Assembly (NCBI GenBank): GCA_965223585.1
Contig: CBDCWW010000024.1
Span: forward strand, 310,001-374,000
DNA from: CBDCVN01 sp965223585
GTDB taxonomy: Bacteria > Deinococcota > Deinococci > Deinococcales > Trueperaceae
DNA length: 64,000 nucleotides
Reading direction: 5' to 3'
Shown here: in pieces, positions 26,792-35,546 of the stretch
How positions within the stretch are numbered: the first letter of the stretch is position 1
Layout of the letters: every line of letters begins with the position of its first letter
Notes under the pieces: generated by a model
Seen by the model: the letters and a program-made list of their open reading frames with translations, nothing else
Database searches by the model: none
Told to the model about the DNA's origin: nothing
Program-made: the position numbers and the translations under genes

Positions 26792-27205
26792 ATCTTTAAG
26801 AATAATAGAATGGTGTACCTTTTTATAAATATATCGTTACTAAAATAAGAAAATTCATTATCCTAAAATATATAATCGTTAGCACAGGAACTACTATGCC
26901 CCTCTTGAATGGCTCTAGTTCCTAATTTGTAATATAGAAGGTTTTTGGCCTCTGTATAAGACCACACAGAATGATTCTCAGCTTTAAGGATAGTGCTAAG
27001 TAACTTAAGCATCAGAACAGAATCATCAACTATAACTATCTATACTATAATCCTATACCATTCTACACCCTCTGATAGTACAACAAGTTAAGTGCAATGA
27101 CCAAACTAATGCAAGGCCCAAACATTTTGCCTTGGTACAGTAGCTTGCTGGTTTATTATCCTTTCTTTACAATAACCCCTAATTCAGTAAAGTCAAGACT
27201 ATCAG
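26792..27205. other. gene-free stretch of 414 bases
   Basis: AT-rich spacer between the 5' end of the hemerythrin-like gene and the 3' end of the S8 protease. I see no ORF, hairpin or repeat that stands out. Confidence 0.5.
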
Positions 27206-28888
27206 TTATCTTCCACAAAGTGTTTCAGCGCCTAATGCTTTATCTGCACAAATAACACCTTGACCATATGCTTTAGGATTCCACTCTTGATCAAAGTAGG
27301 TGCTTTCTAACATACGGGTCTTCACCTCTTGAGCACTCAAACTAGGATTATTGCTCCAAATAAGTGCTGCCACACCAGCAGCAAAGGGTGCTGCCATAGA
27401 GGTCCCTGAAAGGCAAGAGAAATTATTATTTGGAAATGTACTTAAGATGTAGTTGATGCTAGGGTGACTACCTTCTGCACAAGTAGGAGTACTACCTACA
27501 ACTAATCGACCACCGGGGGCCATAATGTCTACTGTTTTACCTCCAAAGTTATTATAATTTGAGAAGCTCGAGCGACCAAAATCACTATCAACTGAACCTA
27601 CTGCTATAGCATCAGGAGCATTGGCAGGGGTGCGTAAGTTATTATCTATCCCATCGTTACCTGCTGCAACAAAGATTAAAACCCCTGCTTCAGAAGCTGC
27701 CTTAACTGCTTCGTCAATAGCTTGACTAGTTTCTAAAGCACCTAAACTTATATTAATAATATTTGCGGGATAAGGGTTTTTAGTGAAGCCTGCAGTACCC
27801 AGACCTGCTGCCCAACGTATAGCATTAGCAAGACTGTCTAAAGTAGCTTCTGTGCCTTCATCATTAAAAATTTTTATAGGTGAGATTTTAACGCCTAAAC
27901 CAAAAGCTACACCTGCTACACCAATACCATTGTTTCCTATAGCTGCTGCAATACCTGCTACATGAGTACCATGACCATCAAAACTACGAGGATCACTATC
28001 ACCATCAAAGAAATCACAACCGGGCAAAATTTTGTCTCGCAAATCCTCATGCTCTATCTGTATGCCACTATCGAGTATTGCTATCACTAGATCCTCTTGG
28101 TCTATTTTAGGTGCACCAGTTTCAATTTCCCAAGCATTAGGAAGACCAAAAGCACTCATGTTCCATTGTTCTATATAAAGAGGGTCTTTAGGTATTAATC
28201 CAAGGGGCTCAAGATAATAATTAGGCTCTGCATAAGCAATGCGAGGATCACTAGCTAAGTTTTTAGCAAAGGCCTCAAGATCTTTAGCATCTAAATTATC
28301 AAATTGGACAATATCAGGACCGTAGCCTAAACCTGCTCGTAACGTTCTGAAACCATACTCTTGTGCAAGAGTATGCAACGATGTGTCATTTGTACTTAAG
28401 TTACCTTTGTAACTTATCAGCAATTGATTGGGTACATAACGAGCTTCTTCGTTTCGAGGTGGGTACTGATAAGCTAAAGTGTTCAAGGTGCTCGAGGTAG
28501 CGCAATTGATAACTTCAGCATTAACATCAAAAGAGATTGGCTTATCTCCTGTACTACTAACAGTTACACTAGTTTGGTAAGTACCAGCAGCTAAACCGGG
28601 CTTAAGAGTTAAATTTACCCAAGAAATCTTCCCTGCCATAGTCTGTCCACTATTTGGAGTCATCACTAGCCAATCATCTTGGGCACTAATTTCCCATCTA
28701 AGTAATGAGCCTGCACCCCCGCTATTACTTACAGCAAGGGCAGCCCCTCTAAAGTCAAGTATCACAGGATCTTGCAAGCTAGGTAAACTTAGCTTAGCTA
28801 CATGAGGTGACTCTGTAATCACATCTGCATTACAAGCTATGCTTAAAAGGACAAGAAAAAAAACGCAACTAAGAAGCGGAGCTTTCAT
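27206..28888 (-). CDS. S8 family serine protease (subtilase), lipoprotein
   Basis: 560 residues with lipoprotein signal LLSIAC (Cys19). Residues about 40-127 form a BACON-like beta domain (WEISAQDDWLVMTPNSGQ). Residues 150-228 look like a fervidolysin-type prodomain (VPNQLLISYKG; DPRIAYAEPNYYLEP). The catalytic domain has Asp273 (VIAILDSG), His306 (GHGTHVAG), the AAGND oxyanion Asn and the nucleophile Ser near residue 500 (LSGTSMAAP). It is a surface-anchored protease, probably nutritional or for processing surface proteins. Related in build to the larger lipoprotein protease at 55214. Confidence 0.9.
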   Translation of the reverse strand: MKAPLLSCVFFLVLLSIACNADVITESPHVAKLSLPSLQDPVILDFRGAALAVSNSGGAGSLLRWEISAQDDWLVMTPNSGQTMAGKISWVNLTLKPGLAAGTYQTSVTVSSTGDKPISFDVNAEVINCATSSTLNTLAYQYPPRNEEARYVPNQLLISYKGNLSTNDTSLHTLAQEYGFRTLRAGLGYGPDIVQFDNLDAKDLEAFAKNLASDPRIAYAEPNYYLEPLGLIPKDPLYIEQWNMSAFGLPNAWEIETGAPKIDQEDLVIAILDSGIQIEHEDLRDKILPGCDFFDGDSDPRSFDGHGTHVAGIAAAIGNNGIGVAGVAFGLGVKISPIKIFNDEGTEATLDSLANAIRWAAGLGTAGFTKNPYPANIINISLGALETSQAIDEAVKAASEAGVLIFVAAGNDGIDNNLRTPANAPDAIAVGSVDSDFGRSSFSNYNNFGGKTVDIMAPGGRLVVGSTPTCAEGSHPSINYILSTFPNNNFSCLSGTSMAAPFAAGVAALIWSNNPSLSAQEVKTRMLESTYFDQEWNPKAYGQGVICADKALGAETLCGR

Positions 28889-28977
28889 GCTTTTAGTCTA
28901 TATTTAGCTAACCTACAAAATTATGAAGTTCCTTAAGATAAACAGATAAGTGGCTTATAGGTGATTTTTACACAAAC

Positions 28978-30213
28978 TTATTGGCGTTTCCTCGGATCGA
29001 AAGCATCTCTAAGACCATCACCCACCAAATTCCAGCAGAGCACTGCCATAAAAATTGGTATACCGGGCACTAAAAGCCAAGGAGTAAAGTGAAGTGTTGC
29101 TGCACCCCTAGCAGTAGCATCTTTTAAAAGTAGACCCCAGCTAGCAGTATCTATTTCACTGGGACCAAGACCTATAAAAGAAAGTCCTGTCTCTCCTAGA
29201 ATAAAGCCGGGAATAGCAAGAGTAAGCGCCACAATCACGTAACTAGCTGTAGTGGGTAATAGGTGTTGCCAAATAATGCGTCTTTCACTAGCACCTAGAG
29301 CTTTGGCAGCTTGGGCATAGTCTAATTCTCGAGCGCTTAGTAATATACTACGTACGGTACGAGCCAAACCTCCCCAGCCAATAAAGCCAAAGACCATGAC
29401 AATCATCAAGTAAATTTGTGCTGAACCCATTTCAGAACCAAATGAAGTCATTGCTGAACCTAGTTTTCCAAATAGAGGAACCCCTGATAAGATATCACCT
29501 AAATTACGCACAAATGAGAACAAAGAATTTTTTGGGTCACGTAAAAGTGATGAAAGCACTATTAATAGATAAAGGCCCGGAATAGCATCAAGTACTTCAA
29601 CAAAGCGCATAATAAGCTCATCTACCCAACCACCATAGTAACCAGCAAGGCCACCAAAAAAAAGTCCCAAGAAAAATGCTACCCAAACAGCTAAAATGCC
29701 AATTGTCAAGCTCACTTGTCCACCATAGAGTACTCGAGAAAAAACATCTTTACCTAAATTATTAGTTCCCCATAGGAAAATTCTTGCTGGCTCATCTACT
29801 CCAAAAAGATGCAGGTCACTTTTAAAAAGGCCTAAAATTTTATAAGAAGCTTCTGGCCTGCGCACAAAAAATTTAATAGGATATCTTTTGCTAGTATCTT
29901 CAATATAGACTCGCTGACGGGTTTTAGGATCACGCTGGCTTTTGGTAACGTAAACAAAAGGACGAACCAGCTTTCCCGTTTCAAAATTGGTCCAGTGGAT
30001 TTTTGTAGGTGGATGATACTGAGTAATAGGAAAACGCCTGTACTCATTAATGCCATAAGGTGCTAAAAAGCCTGCAAATATAGTGACGATATACATAAGA
30101 ATAAGGAAACTGCCACCAACAAGTGCTATTTTATGTTTGCGAAACTGCTGCCAAATAACAGTAGTACGGCTTTGTGAGCGGCTTAGGTCACCTAAATCAT
30201 TTTCAGTTGCCAT
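28978..30213 (-). CDS. ABC transporter permease, DppC/OppC type
   Basis: 411 residues from the ATG that overlaps the TGA of the upstream permease gene; a TTG one codon earlier is also open. It has an N-terminal helix (residues about 30-52), a long periplasmic loop with many charged residues (about 60-155), and then the permease core with SLTIGILAVWVAFFLG and the EAA loop (SARELDYAQAAKALGASERRIIWQHLLP). It imports peptides or similar solutes as a heterodimer with the product at 30213-31214. No binding protein or ATPase gene is in the window, so these must be encoded elsewhere. Confidence 0.85.
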   Translation of the reverse strand: MATENDLGDLSRSQSRTTVIWQQFRKHKIALVGGSFLILMYIVTIFAGFLAPYGINEYRRFPITQYHPPTKIHWTNFETGKLVRPFVYVTKSQRDPKTRQRVYIEDTSKRYPIKFFVRRPEASYKILGLFKSDLHLFGVDEPARIFLWGTNNLGKDVFSRVLYGGQVSLTIGILAVWVAFFLGLFFGGLAGYYGGWVDELIMRFVEVLDAIPGLYLLIVLSSLLRDPKNSLFSFVRNLGDILSGVPLFGKLGSAMTSFGSEMGSAQIYLMIVMVFGFIGWGGLARTVRSILLSARELDYAQAAKALGASERRIIWQHLLPTTASYVIVALTLAIPGFILGETGLSFIGLGPSEIDTASWGLLLKDATARGAATLHFTPWLLVPGIPIFMAVLCWNLVGDGLRDAFDPRKRQ

Positions 30214-31214
30214 CAATTATACCTAATTCTAGGATCTACTAGGGCCAAGAGTAAATCCGAAACAAGATTGCCTATCATTAACAAAAAGGTAGATACTACT
30301 AAAAACCCAAGTGCCACATAAATATCTTGTCTACTAATAGCAGAAAGTAGTATCGGAGTAATGCCCGGCCAACCATAAACTATTTCTACTAAGCCTGCCC
30401 CACCAATAAGCCCGGGTAAGAGTCCACCTATACCTGCTACAAAAGGAATTAGAGCATTGCGTAAAGCGTGCTTATAAGTTATAGTTCTTTGCCCTAAACC
30501 TTTAGCCTTGGCAGTACGGATAAAATCACTACTTAAAAATTCCAACATTTGCCCACGAAGTACTCGAGTGAAACCAGCTATACCAGCAGTAGCTACTACA
30601 AAAGAGGGTAAAAGAGCATGCCAGAGAACATCAAGTACTTTTTTAAAACTAGAAAGGTCTTCATAATTAGAGCTAGTCATTTTGGCAACAGGAAAGAGCA
30701 GTTCATTATAGCCAAATACATCTCTTGTGAAACTGCGTAGGGCAAAAAGGCCTAATATTAGCACCAACATAAAGAAAAAATTAGGAATAGCTAAACCAAG
30801 ATAGCTAACTACTCCAACAACTTGGTCGCCTATTGAGTACTGCCTTACTGCTGCATATACCCCCAAGGGAATTGCCATTAGCCAAAGCATTAGAATCGAT
30901 AAAATCACTAAAATCATTGAATTTGCTACTGGGCGGCGAATTAAATTGATTACTGGTTGATTACTATCAAAGGATAGGCCTAAATCACCTCGCAGCAAGT
31001 TACTCATCCACAAAAAGTACTGCGCTGGCCAAGGCTTATCTAAACCAAATTGCTTTTCCATACGTTCTATGGTTTCTGGGCGTACATCAGGGTTTAAGCG
31101 CATTTGATTTAAGAAATCTCCGGGTACTAGTTGCGTAATAATAAAAGCTAGTAGTGTTGCTCCTAAAAAGGTAGGTATTAAGTTGATAAAACGTCTAATT
31201 ATGTAGAAAAGCAT
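30213..31214 (-). CDS. ABC transporter permease, DppB/OppB type
   Basis: 333 residues with the usual DppB layout: first helix (IIRRFINLIPTFLGATLLAFIITQ), the VPGDF signature, residues about 100-125 helix, and EAA loop (SDFIRTAKAKGLGQRTITYKHALRNALIP). It is translationally coupled to the DppC-type gene by a TGATG overlap. Together they form the membrane channel of a peptide/nickel-class importer; the specificity cannot be read from the sequence. Confidence 0.88.
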   Translation of the reverse strand: MLFYIIRRFINLIPTFLGATLLAFIITQLVPGDFLNQMRLNPDVRPETIERMEKQFGLDKPWPAQYFLWMSNLLRGDLGLSFDSNQPVINLIRRPVANSMILVILSILMLWLMAIPLGVYAAVRQYSIGDQVVGVVSYLGLAIPNFFFMLVLILGLFALRSFTRDVFGYNELLFPVAKMTSSNYEDLSSFKKVLDVLWHALLPSFVVATAGIAGFTRVLRGQMLEFLSSDFIRTAKAKGLGQRTITYKHALRNALIPFVAGIGGLLPGLIGGAGLVEIVYGWPGITPILLSAISRQDIYVALGFLVVSTFLLMIGNLVSDLLLALVDPRIRYN

Positions 31215-31632
31215 AGATTATCAAATGTCCTACTTTTGTAAGCAGTTTTTTTGAGCTAGTAAGCTTACAATAAAGTACTATATTATCATAGCAATGCATT
31301 AAAAAGTATAACCTAACTGCTTAACTTTACAATCAGTACAATGTACAGTTGCTTTTAACTCCAAATTTTATAATTTTGCCCTTATAATTTTTACCTTTAA
31401 CCTTCTGGGACAAGCAATTGCTCATTAATTTTAAGCCTTAGTATTTACTGTATCGAAAAACGATAGAAGCTTTCCTGAAAGCTGAAATAGATTTTCAACA
31501 AAAATTGTAACAGGCATGAAACACTTAGGCTCTAACCTAAATTTTAGGTAAGCAAATGCTTACTAATAAGTGCTTCAGACAAACTCTAAAGGAGCGAATT
31601 TACCCTGAAGACACATGGAGATAAGGAATACA
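31215..31632. other. divergent intergenic region of 418 bases
   Basis: It lies between the divergent permease operon and the beta-helix lipoprotein gene, so promoters for both should be here. Several AT-rich stretches could be promoters, but none stands out. No ORF is supported. Confidence 0.45.
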
Positions 31633-33009
31633 ATGTACAAAAATTTAGATAGATTCAAATATATATTTGCTCTGGCATTAGCTTTTAGCATTTTTGTATT
31701 GAGTTCTTGTAGCTCAAAGCAAAGTCCAGCGCCAGAAACTACAGTCAGCCTTGACTCTAGTGAAGCATTAGCAGATGTAGTTGCTAGTGAATTATCTGAA
31801 AAAGATAAGGTTTATAACGACAGCTACGCAGATTACTATGACCTAAACCTTGAAGAGTTTAAAGGAGGTAGTGAGCTAACCATAATAATGGAAAGTGAGG
31901 ACTTTTTACCTCATTTATATTTACTTGATGCTGCAACAGGAAAGATGCTTGTTGAGAGTGACAAGAACAAGTTACTAAGCACTCAAGCCAAAGGTGGTAC
32001 CACCTCATTAACAACTAAAGCGAGTAACATTAGGTACAAATTAATAGCTACTAGCCTTGGTAAGGCTTTAGGTAACTATAACCTTGTCCTATGCTTAAAT
32101 TGGGTAAGGAATAATAGCGATAGTGGTTCTGGGTCTTTGCGTGCAGCTGTTGCCAATGCTGGGCGATTTGGTGCTATATGCTTTGATAGCAGAGTATTTT
32201 ATGACGAGGCCCCTGAAGCTAGTAGAACCATTGCTTTAGAGTCTGAGATTGTAATAGATAGAAATGTTTATATATATGGACCCGGTACAGGTGCAGCAAC
32301 TGTTAGTGGCGAAGGTTTTACCAGAGTATTTAAAGTCTTACCTAACACAAGGTCTACTATACGGGGACTAACTATAACTAAAGGTGAAGTTGGTAATGGT
32401 GATGGTGGTGCTATTTGGAACCAAGGAACCCTAACTTTAAAAGATAGTGCTATTACTGAAAGCTCTGCAGGAAAAGGTGGTGGCATATACAATGATGGTA
32501 GTTCTGCATTTACAGGCAGTTTGGTCTTAGAAAATACTAAAGTTAAAAGCAATAATGCCTCTAATGGTGGTGGTATCTTTAATCAATTTGCTATTTTGAC
32601 TCTAAAACGGGACAGTGTAGTTATAGGCAATACAGCTACCAATGGTGCAGGAATTTATAATGCTGCTCTTGGTGGAGCTAGTGGGAACCTTATCAATCTA
32701 ACTATGCAAAGTAATAGTAGTGTTACAGGCAATACTGCTAGCTTTGGTGGTGGCGGTATTTTTAATGATGGTGAGATTGTTTTAAAGGATTTTAGTAGTA
32801 TCACTAGTAATGTGGCTAATACTTGGGGTGGAGGTGTTTACAACAATGTTGGAAAACTTACCATGCAAGGCTTAGCAGTTATATCGGGTAATAGAGCGGG
32901 CAATGATGGTGGGGGCATTTACAACGACTTTGGGACTCTAAGTGGAATAGTTATAGGAGGAACAGGGGCAAATGTTTTGGGTAACCAGCCCAATAACCTC
33001 GCTCCTTAA
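31633..33009 (+). CDS. beta-helix lipoprotein with N-terminal PPC-like domain
   Basis: 458 residues. ATG at 31633 is chosen because AAGGA lies five bases upstream; an in-frame ATG at 31615 has no such site. Lipoprotein signal VLSSC. Residues about 40-150 resemble a bacterial pre-peptidase (PPC) domain (DSYADYYDLNLEEFKGGSEL). From residue 160 a parallel beta-helix follows, with NSDSGSGSLRAAVANA and repeated GGGIYN/GGGIFN turns, the build of polymorphic outer-membrane protein (Chlamydia-type) repeats. Probably a surface adhesin or scaffold. A strong terminator follows the stop. Confidence 0.8.
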   Translation: MYKNLDRFKYIFALALAFSIFVLSSCSSKQSPAPETTVSLDSSEALADVVASELSEKDKVYNDSYADYYDLNLEEFKGGSELTIIMESEDFLPHLYLLDAATGKMLVESDKNKLLSTQAKGGTTSLTTKASNIRYKLIATSLGKALGNYNLVLCLNWVRNNSDSGSGSLRAAVANAGRFGAICFDSRVFYDEAPEASRTIALESEIVIDRNVYIYGPGTGAATVSGEGFTRVFKVLPNTRSTIRGLTITKGEVGNGDGGAIWNQGTLTLKDSAITESSAGKGGGIYNDGSSAFTGSLVLENTKVKSNNASNGGGIFNQFAILTLKRDSVVIGNTATNGAGIYNAALGGASGNLINLTMQSNSSVTGNTASFGGGGIFNDGEIVLKDFSSITSNVANTWGGGVYNNVGKLTMQGLAVISGNRAGNDGGGIYNDFGTLSGIVIGGTGANVLGNQPNNLAP

Positions 33010-33045
33010 AGTAAGGACTTCTTAAGGATTCTTGACTAAATTCTA

Positions 33046-33088
33046 GACCATCCTCCTTTTATCAAAGAAAAGGAGGATGGTCTTTTTT
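33046..33088 (+). terminator. intrinsic terminator after the beta-helix lipoprotein gene
   Basis: A 15-base-pair stem (GACCATCCTCCTTTT with AAAAGGAGGATGGTC) is followed by TTTTTT. It lies 37 bases after the stop and clearly separates the upstream gene from the next one. Confidence 0.9.
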
Positions 33089-33110
33089 GAAAGTGCTAGA
33101 GGAATTTTTT

Positions 33111-33650
33111 ATGAAAAAGATTTTTGCTTGGTTTGTATTGTTGATTTTTAGTTTTGTCCTAGCCCAAGAGCGAAGTGTTTATATCAATATGGTACTTCTA
33201 AATAAAAAAACACTTCAAGAACTTGAAAGTTATTATGGAACCATTCTCGATGGCAATTACTGGTATGATTCCACTTCAGGGCTTTGGGGAATGCAAGGTG
33301 GACCAGCACAAGGACAAATTATGTCAGGGCTTGTTTTGGGAGGCTCTTTGCAAACAGATGCCTCAAATGGCAGTACAAAAATGTTTGTGAATGGCCGTCA
33401 ATTAAGCACTAGTGAGTATGGAAGGTTTGCTGCTCATTTAGCCATACCTTCTGGTCATTATTAGTTGGATGCTCAAGGAAATTTTGGTTACAAGGGCAAG
33501 CCTGCCTTGGGTAAAATTAGCATAAAAGCTATTACTAGCGCTCAGCATGTTTATCATAGAGATCTTTGCATACAGAACATTACTGATCCAGATTCAGGTG
33601 AAGAGTATATAGTAGTTTTCGAAAAAGGCCCATGCCCCTATGCATGGTAA
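33111..33650 (+). pseudogene. secreted GGP-repeat protein interrupted by one TAG
   Basis: ATG at 33111 (AGAGGA seven bases before) opens a 179-residue frame with a signal peptide (FVLLIFSFVLAQ) and the motif YWYDSTSGLWG-x-QGGPAQGQI, familiar from small secreted proteins of several phyla. Codon 118 is TAG (33462-33464), exactly where relatives have Trp in a GxYW-[LM]-D motif; the frame then continues LDAQGNFGYKGKPALG to a normal TAA. So a single G-to-A change interrupts a second copy of the YW-D repeat. It is a recent pseudogene, an error, or readthrough. Confidence 0.8.
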
Positions 33651-34012
33651 TATATATACTTTTTGCAGGTTAATTTTGAACCCCAAAGATACTAAGTTTC
33701 TTGGAGAAACTTAGTATCTGGCTGATCTTTAGTATAGTACAACATCTACGAAAATGTCCAACTCTAACGCGTTTTTGTTTTGCATGGCCAATCCCTGCAA
33801 AAGTAAAATAGTAAAGCGCCTTGACAAGTTCTTAGCTCCTTCAATTTACTCTCATATTTAGTCTAGCATTAAACATAGTTTAGCTAGATAGTACTAATTT
33901 TTACGAGAAAGAATGAAACTACCCTAACTCTTTACTTAAGGTGGTAGTCTAATTTCTTTTAAGGGTTTTGAGAAATCCTTGTAATTAGTTTGAGAAATTG
34001 AAGGAGCTTATT
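33651..34012. other. gene-free stretch of 362 bases
   Basis: It holds a perfect hairpin (33687-33719) and the leader of the LolA-like gene. No ORF is supported. Confidence 0.5.
33687..33719. repeat. perfect 14-bp hairpin, REP-like
   Basis: AGATACTAAGTTTC and its complement flank TTGGA. No T-run follows, so it is more likely an intergenic palindrome than a classical terminator. AGATAC..GTATCT hairpins of this size are widespread in cyanobacterial genomes. Confidence 0.6.
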
Positions 34013-34705
34013 TTGAAAAGTATATTTTGCCTAATAATTTTTACACTCACATTAGTAAGTGCTCAGAATTTGACTGCTGAAGAGATACTTACCGAACTCG
34101 AGCAAGTAACACAGTCACTTGAAGATACTGAATTTTTACTTTTGGGTAAACTTATTGATTCAGTAGATAATACGGAAATAGAACTTGAAATTGAGTTCCA
34201 ACTTATTCGTGAGGAGGAAGTAGGTAAGGCCTATTTCATCAAACCTGAAGCTTTGGCAGACAACTTTATTTTATACAATGATGCTGCTGTCTATAACTAT
34301 CTTTTTCTTACCAATCAGGTCACTATTTTAGATGCTACTGACCCTGATGCTCTAGGTAGCCTTTTTCCCGAAGCAGAAGATACAAAGGAAAAACTTGACC
34401 TAGACTTAAGCCTAGATACTCTTTTTGTAGATTGGGATACATCAATTTTAAATTATGAGGATACTCCTTTAGGTAAAGCTTATCGTCTACGATTTGACGA
34501 TACTACTGAGGACAAAGATGGCATAGACTATGTAATTGCTGTAATTGCAGAAGAAATGTGGACTCCTTATCAGATATCTTTTTATGGACAAGATGACTCC
34601 CTTTTAGCTGAGTTAGAAATTGATGACTTCAGGCGTAACGTTGACCTAGATGCTGAAGAGGTGACTTATATTCCAGAAGATGCAGAAATAATTGATGAAA
34701 GGTAA
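34013..34705 (+). CDS. LolA-like outer membrane lipoprotein-sorting protein
   Basis: 230 residues. TTG at 34013 is chosen as start because AAGGAG stands six bases before it; another TTG at 33998 has no such site. A signal peptide (SIFCLIIFTLTLVSAQ) is followed by LTAEEILTELEQVTQSLEDTEF, the usual first helix of LolA-fold proteins, then beta strands ending in the acidic stretch DLDAEEVTYIPEDAEIIDER. Such proteins carry lipids or lipoproteins in the periplasm. The strongly acidic character may fit a basic ligand. It may be ended by the bidirectional terminator at 34914. Confidence 0.65.
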   Translation: MKSIFCLIIFTLTLVSAQNLTAEEILTELEQVTQSLEDTEFLLLGKLIDSVDNTEIELEIEFQLIREEEVGKAYFIKPEALADNFILYNDAAVYNYLFLTNQVTILDATDPDALGSLFPEAEDTKEKLDLDLSLDTLFVDWDTSILNYEDTPLGKAYRLRFDDTTEDKDGIDYVIAVIAEEMWTPYQISFYGQDDSLLAELEIDDFRRNVDLDAEEVTYIPEDAEIIDER

Positions 34706-34742
34706 TAATGTTGTTAAGATTTATCACAAATTAAGTAAGAAA

Positions 34743-34943
34743 TTTTCCACATAATTTTAGCTAAAAAAGATTAATGGTTGTGGATAACTTTTTAGCTTGA
34801 CAAAAACCTGACAATTTTGTTAGAGAATTTTAAACTTAACTAAGTGAGCAGAAACGCCCTCCTAGAATGAGTTATTTGTCTCGTGTGTATCTCAATCAAG
34901 TCTTACTAAGGCTAAAAAAAGTTATCCACAGGCCTGTGGATAA
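34743..34943. promoter_or_regulatory. cluster of DnaA boxes
   Basis: Three perfect TTATCCACA boxes (34779-34787 reverse, 34922-34930 forward, 34935-34943 reverse) and one with a single mismatch (TTTTCCACA, 34743-34751) lie within 200 bases of AT-rich sequence. DnaA may bind here. The two outer boxes are part of a palindrome that also works as a terminator, and flanking genes converge, so a replication origin is unlikely; a DnaA-titration or regulatory site is possible. Confidence 0.45.
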
Positions 34944-34955
34944 CTGGCTTTTTTT
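34914..34955. terminator. bidirectional intrinsic terminator
   Basis: The perfect 26-base palindrome AGTTATCCACAGG/CCTGTGGATAACT has an A-run before and a T-run after it on the plus strand, so it can stop transcription from both sides. It also encodes the last codons of TrpF (SYPQACG) and contains two DnaA boxes. Confidence 0.75.
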
Positions 34956-35545
34956 GCAGTAAGTATGAAATCTAACATTTTTTGGTGATCTTTCAAACCA
35001 TAATTTGCCTCTACGCCTGAAGATACATCAACTCCGTAAGGTTTAAAAAACTCAATGCCTTCGCTAACGTTCTTAGGAGTAAGTCCTCCTGCTAGGATTA
35101 GATGTGGTACTTTTCTTAAGAATTTAGCTTCTGACCACTCAAAAGTTTTGCCGCTGCCCGGCACAGTACTATCAACCAAAAAAGCATCTGCTAGTGAGCT
35201 TTGTAATACTTTAAGATCTGCATCAGCTTTTATATTAATAGCCTTAATGACAGGAAAATGCTTTTTGATTCTAATTATATAGGCTTCGGATTCTTGACCA
35301 TGAAGTTGTACTGCACTTAAATGCAAACTGCTAGCTACATCTAAAACATATTCAGATTCAGAATTTACAAAAACACCTACTTTAGCTGTAAAAACCCCTA
35401 ATGCTTTACAAATATTTGCAGCTTGTTCAAAATTTACAAAACGCTTGGATTTTTTATAAAAAATTAACCCAATAGCATCTGCGCCTGCTTTTTCAGCATA
35501 AAGAGCATCTTTTGTATTGGTGATACCACAAATCTTAACTTTCAC
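34922..35545 (-). CDS. trpF: phosphoribosylanthranilate isomerase (TrpF)
   Basis: 207 residues from GTG. It isomerises phosphoribosylanthranilate to the CdRP intermediate in tryptophan synthesis. The TIM-barrel family motifs are visible: KICGITN with the catalytic Cys6, GADAIGLIFY, VQLHG, FLVDSTVPGSG with the catalytic Asp, LAGGLTPKNV and GVDVSSGVE. No other trp gene is nearby. The start is only one base after the stop of the glycosyltransferase gene, so it is probably translated by coupling. Its C-terminal codons lie in the bidirectional terminator. Confidence 0.93.
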   Translation of the reverse strand: MKVKICGITNTKDALYAEKAGADAIGLIFYKKSKRFVNFEQAANICKALGVFTAKVGVFVNSESEYVLDVASSLHLSAVQLHGQESEAYIIRIKKHFPVIKAINIKADADLKVLQSSLADAFLVDSTVPGSGKTFEWSEAKFLRKVPHLILAGGLTPKNVSEGIEFFKPYGVDVSSGVEANYGLKDHQKMLDFILTAKKASYPQACG

Positions 35546-35546
35546 T

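Noticed and set aside
25428..33650. Reassignment of TGA or TAG to Trp
   Set aside because: TGA, TAG and TAA all end many intact genes at the expected lengths (for example 1236-133, 30213 and 61281 with TGA), so the interrupted genes are local losses.
34743..34943. Chromosomal replication origin at the DnaA-box cluster
   Set aside because: No dnaA, dnaN, gidA or parAB gene is near, the flanking genes converge rather than diverge, and two of the boxes are explained by a terminator palindrome.
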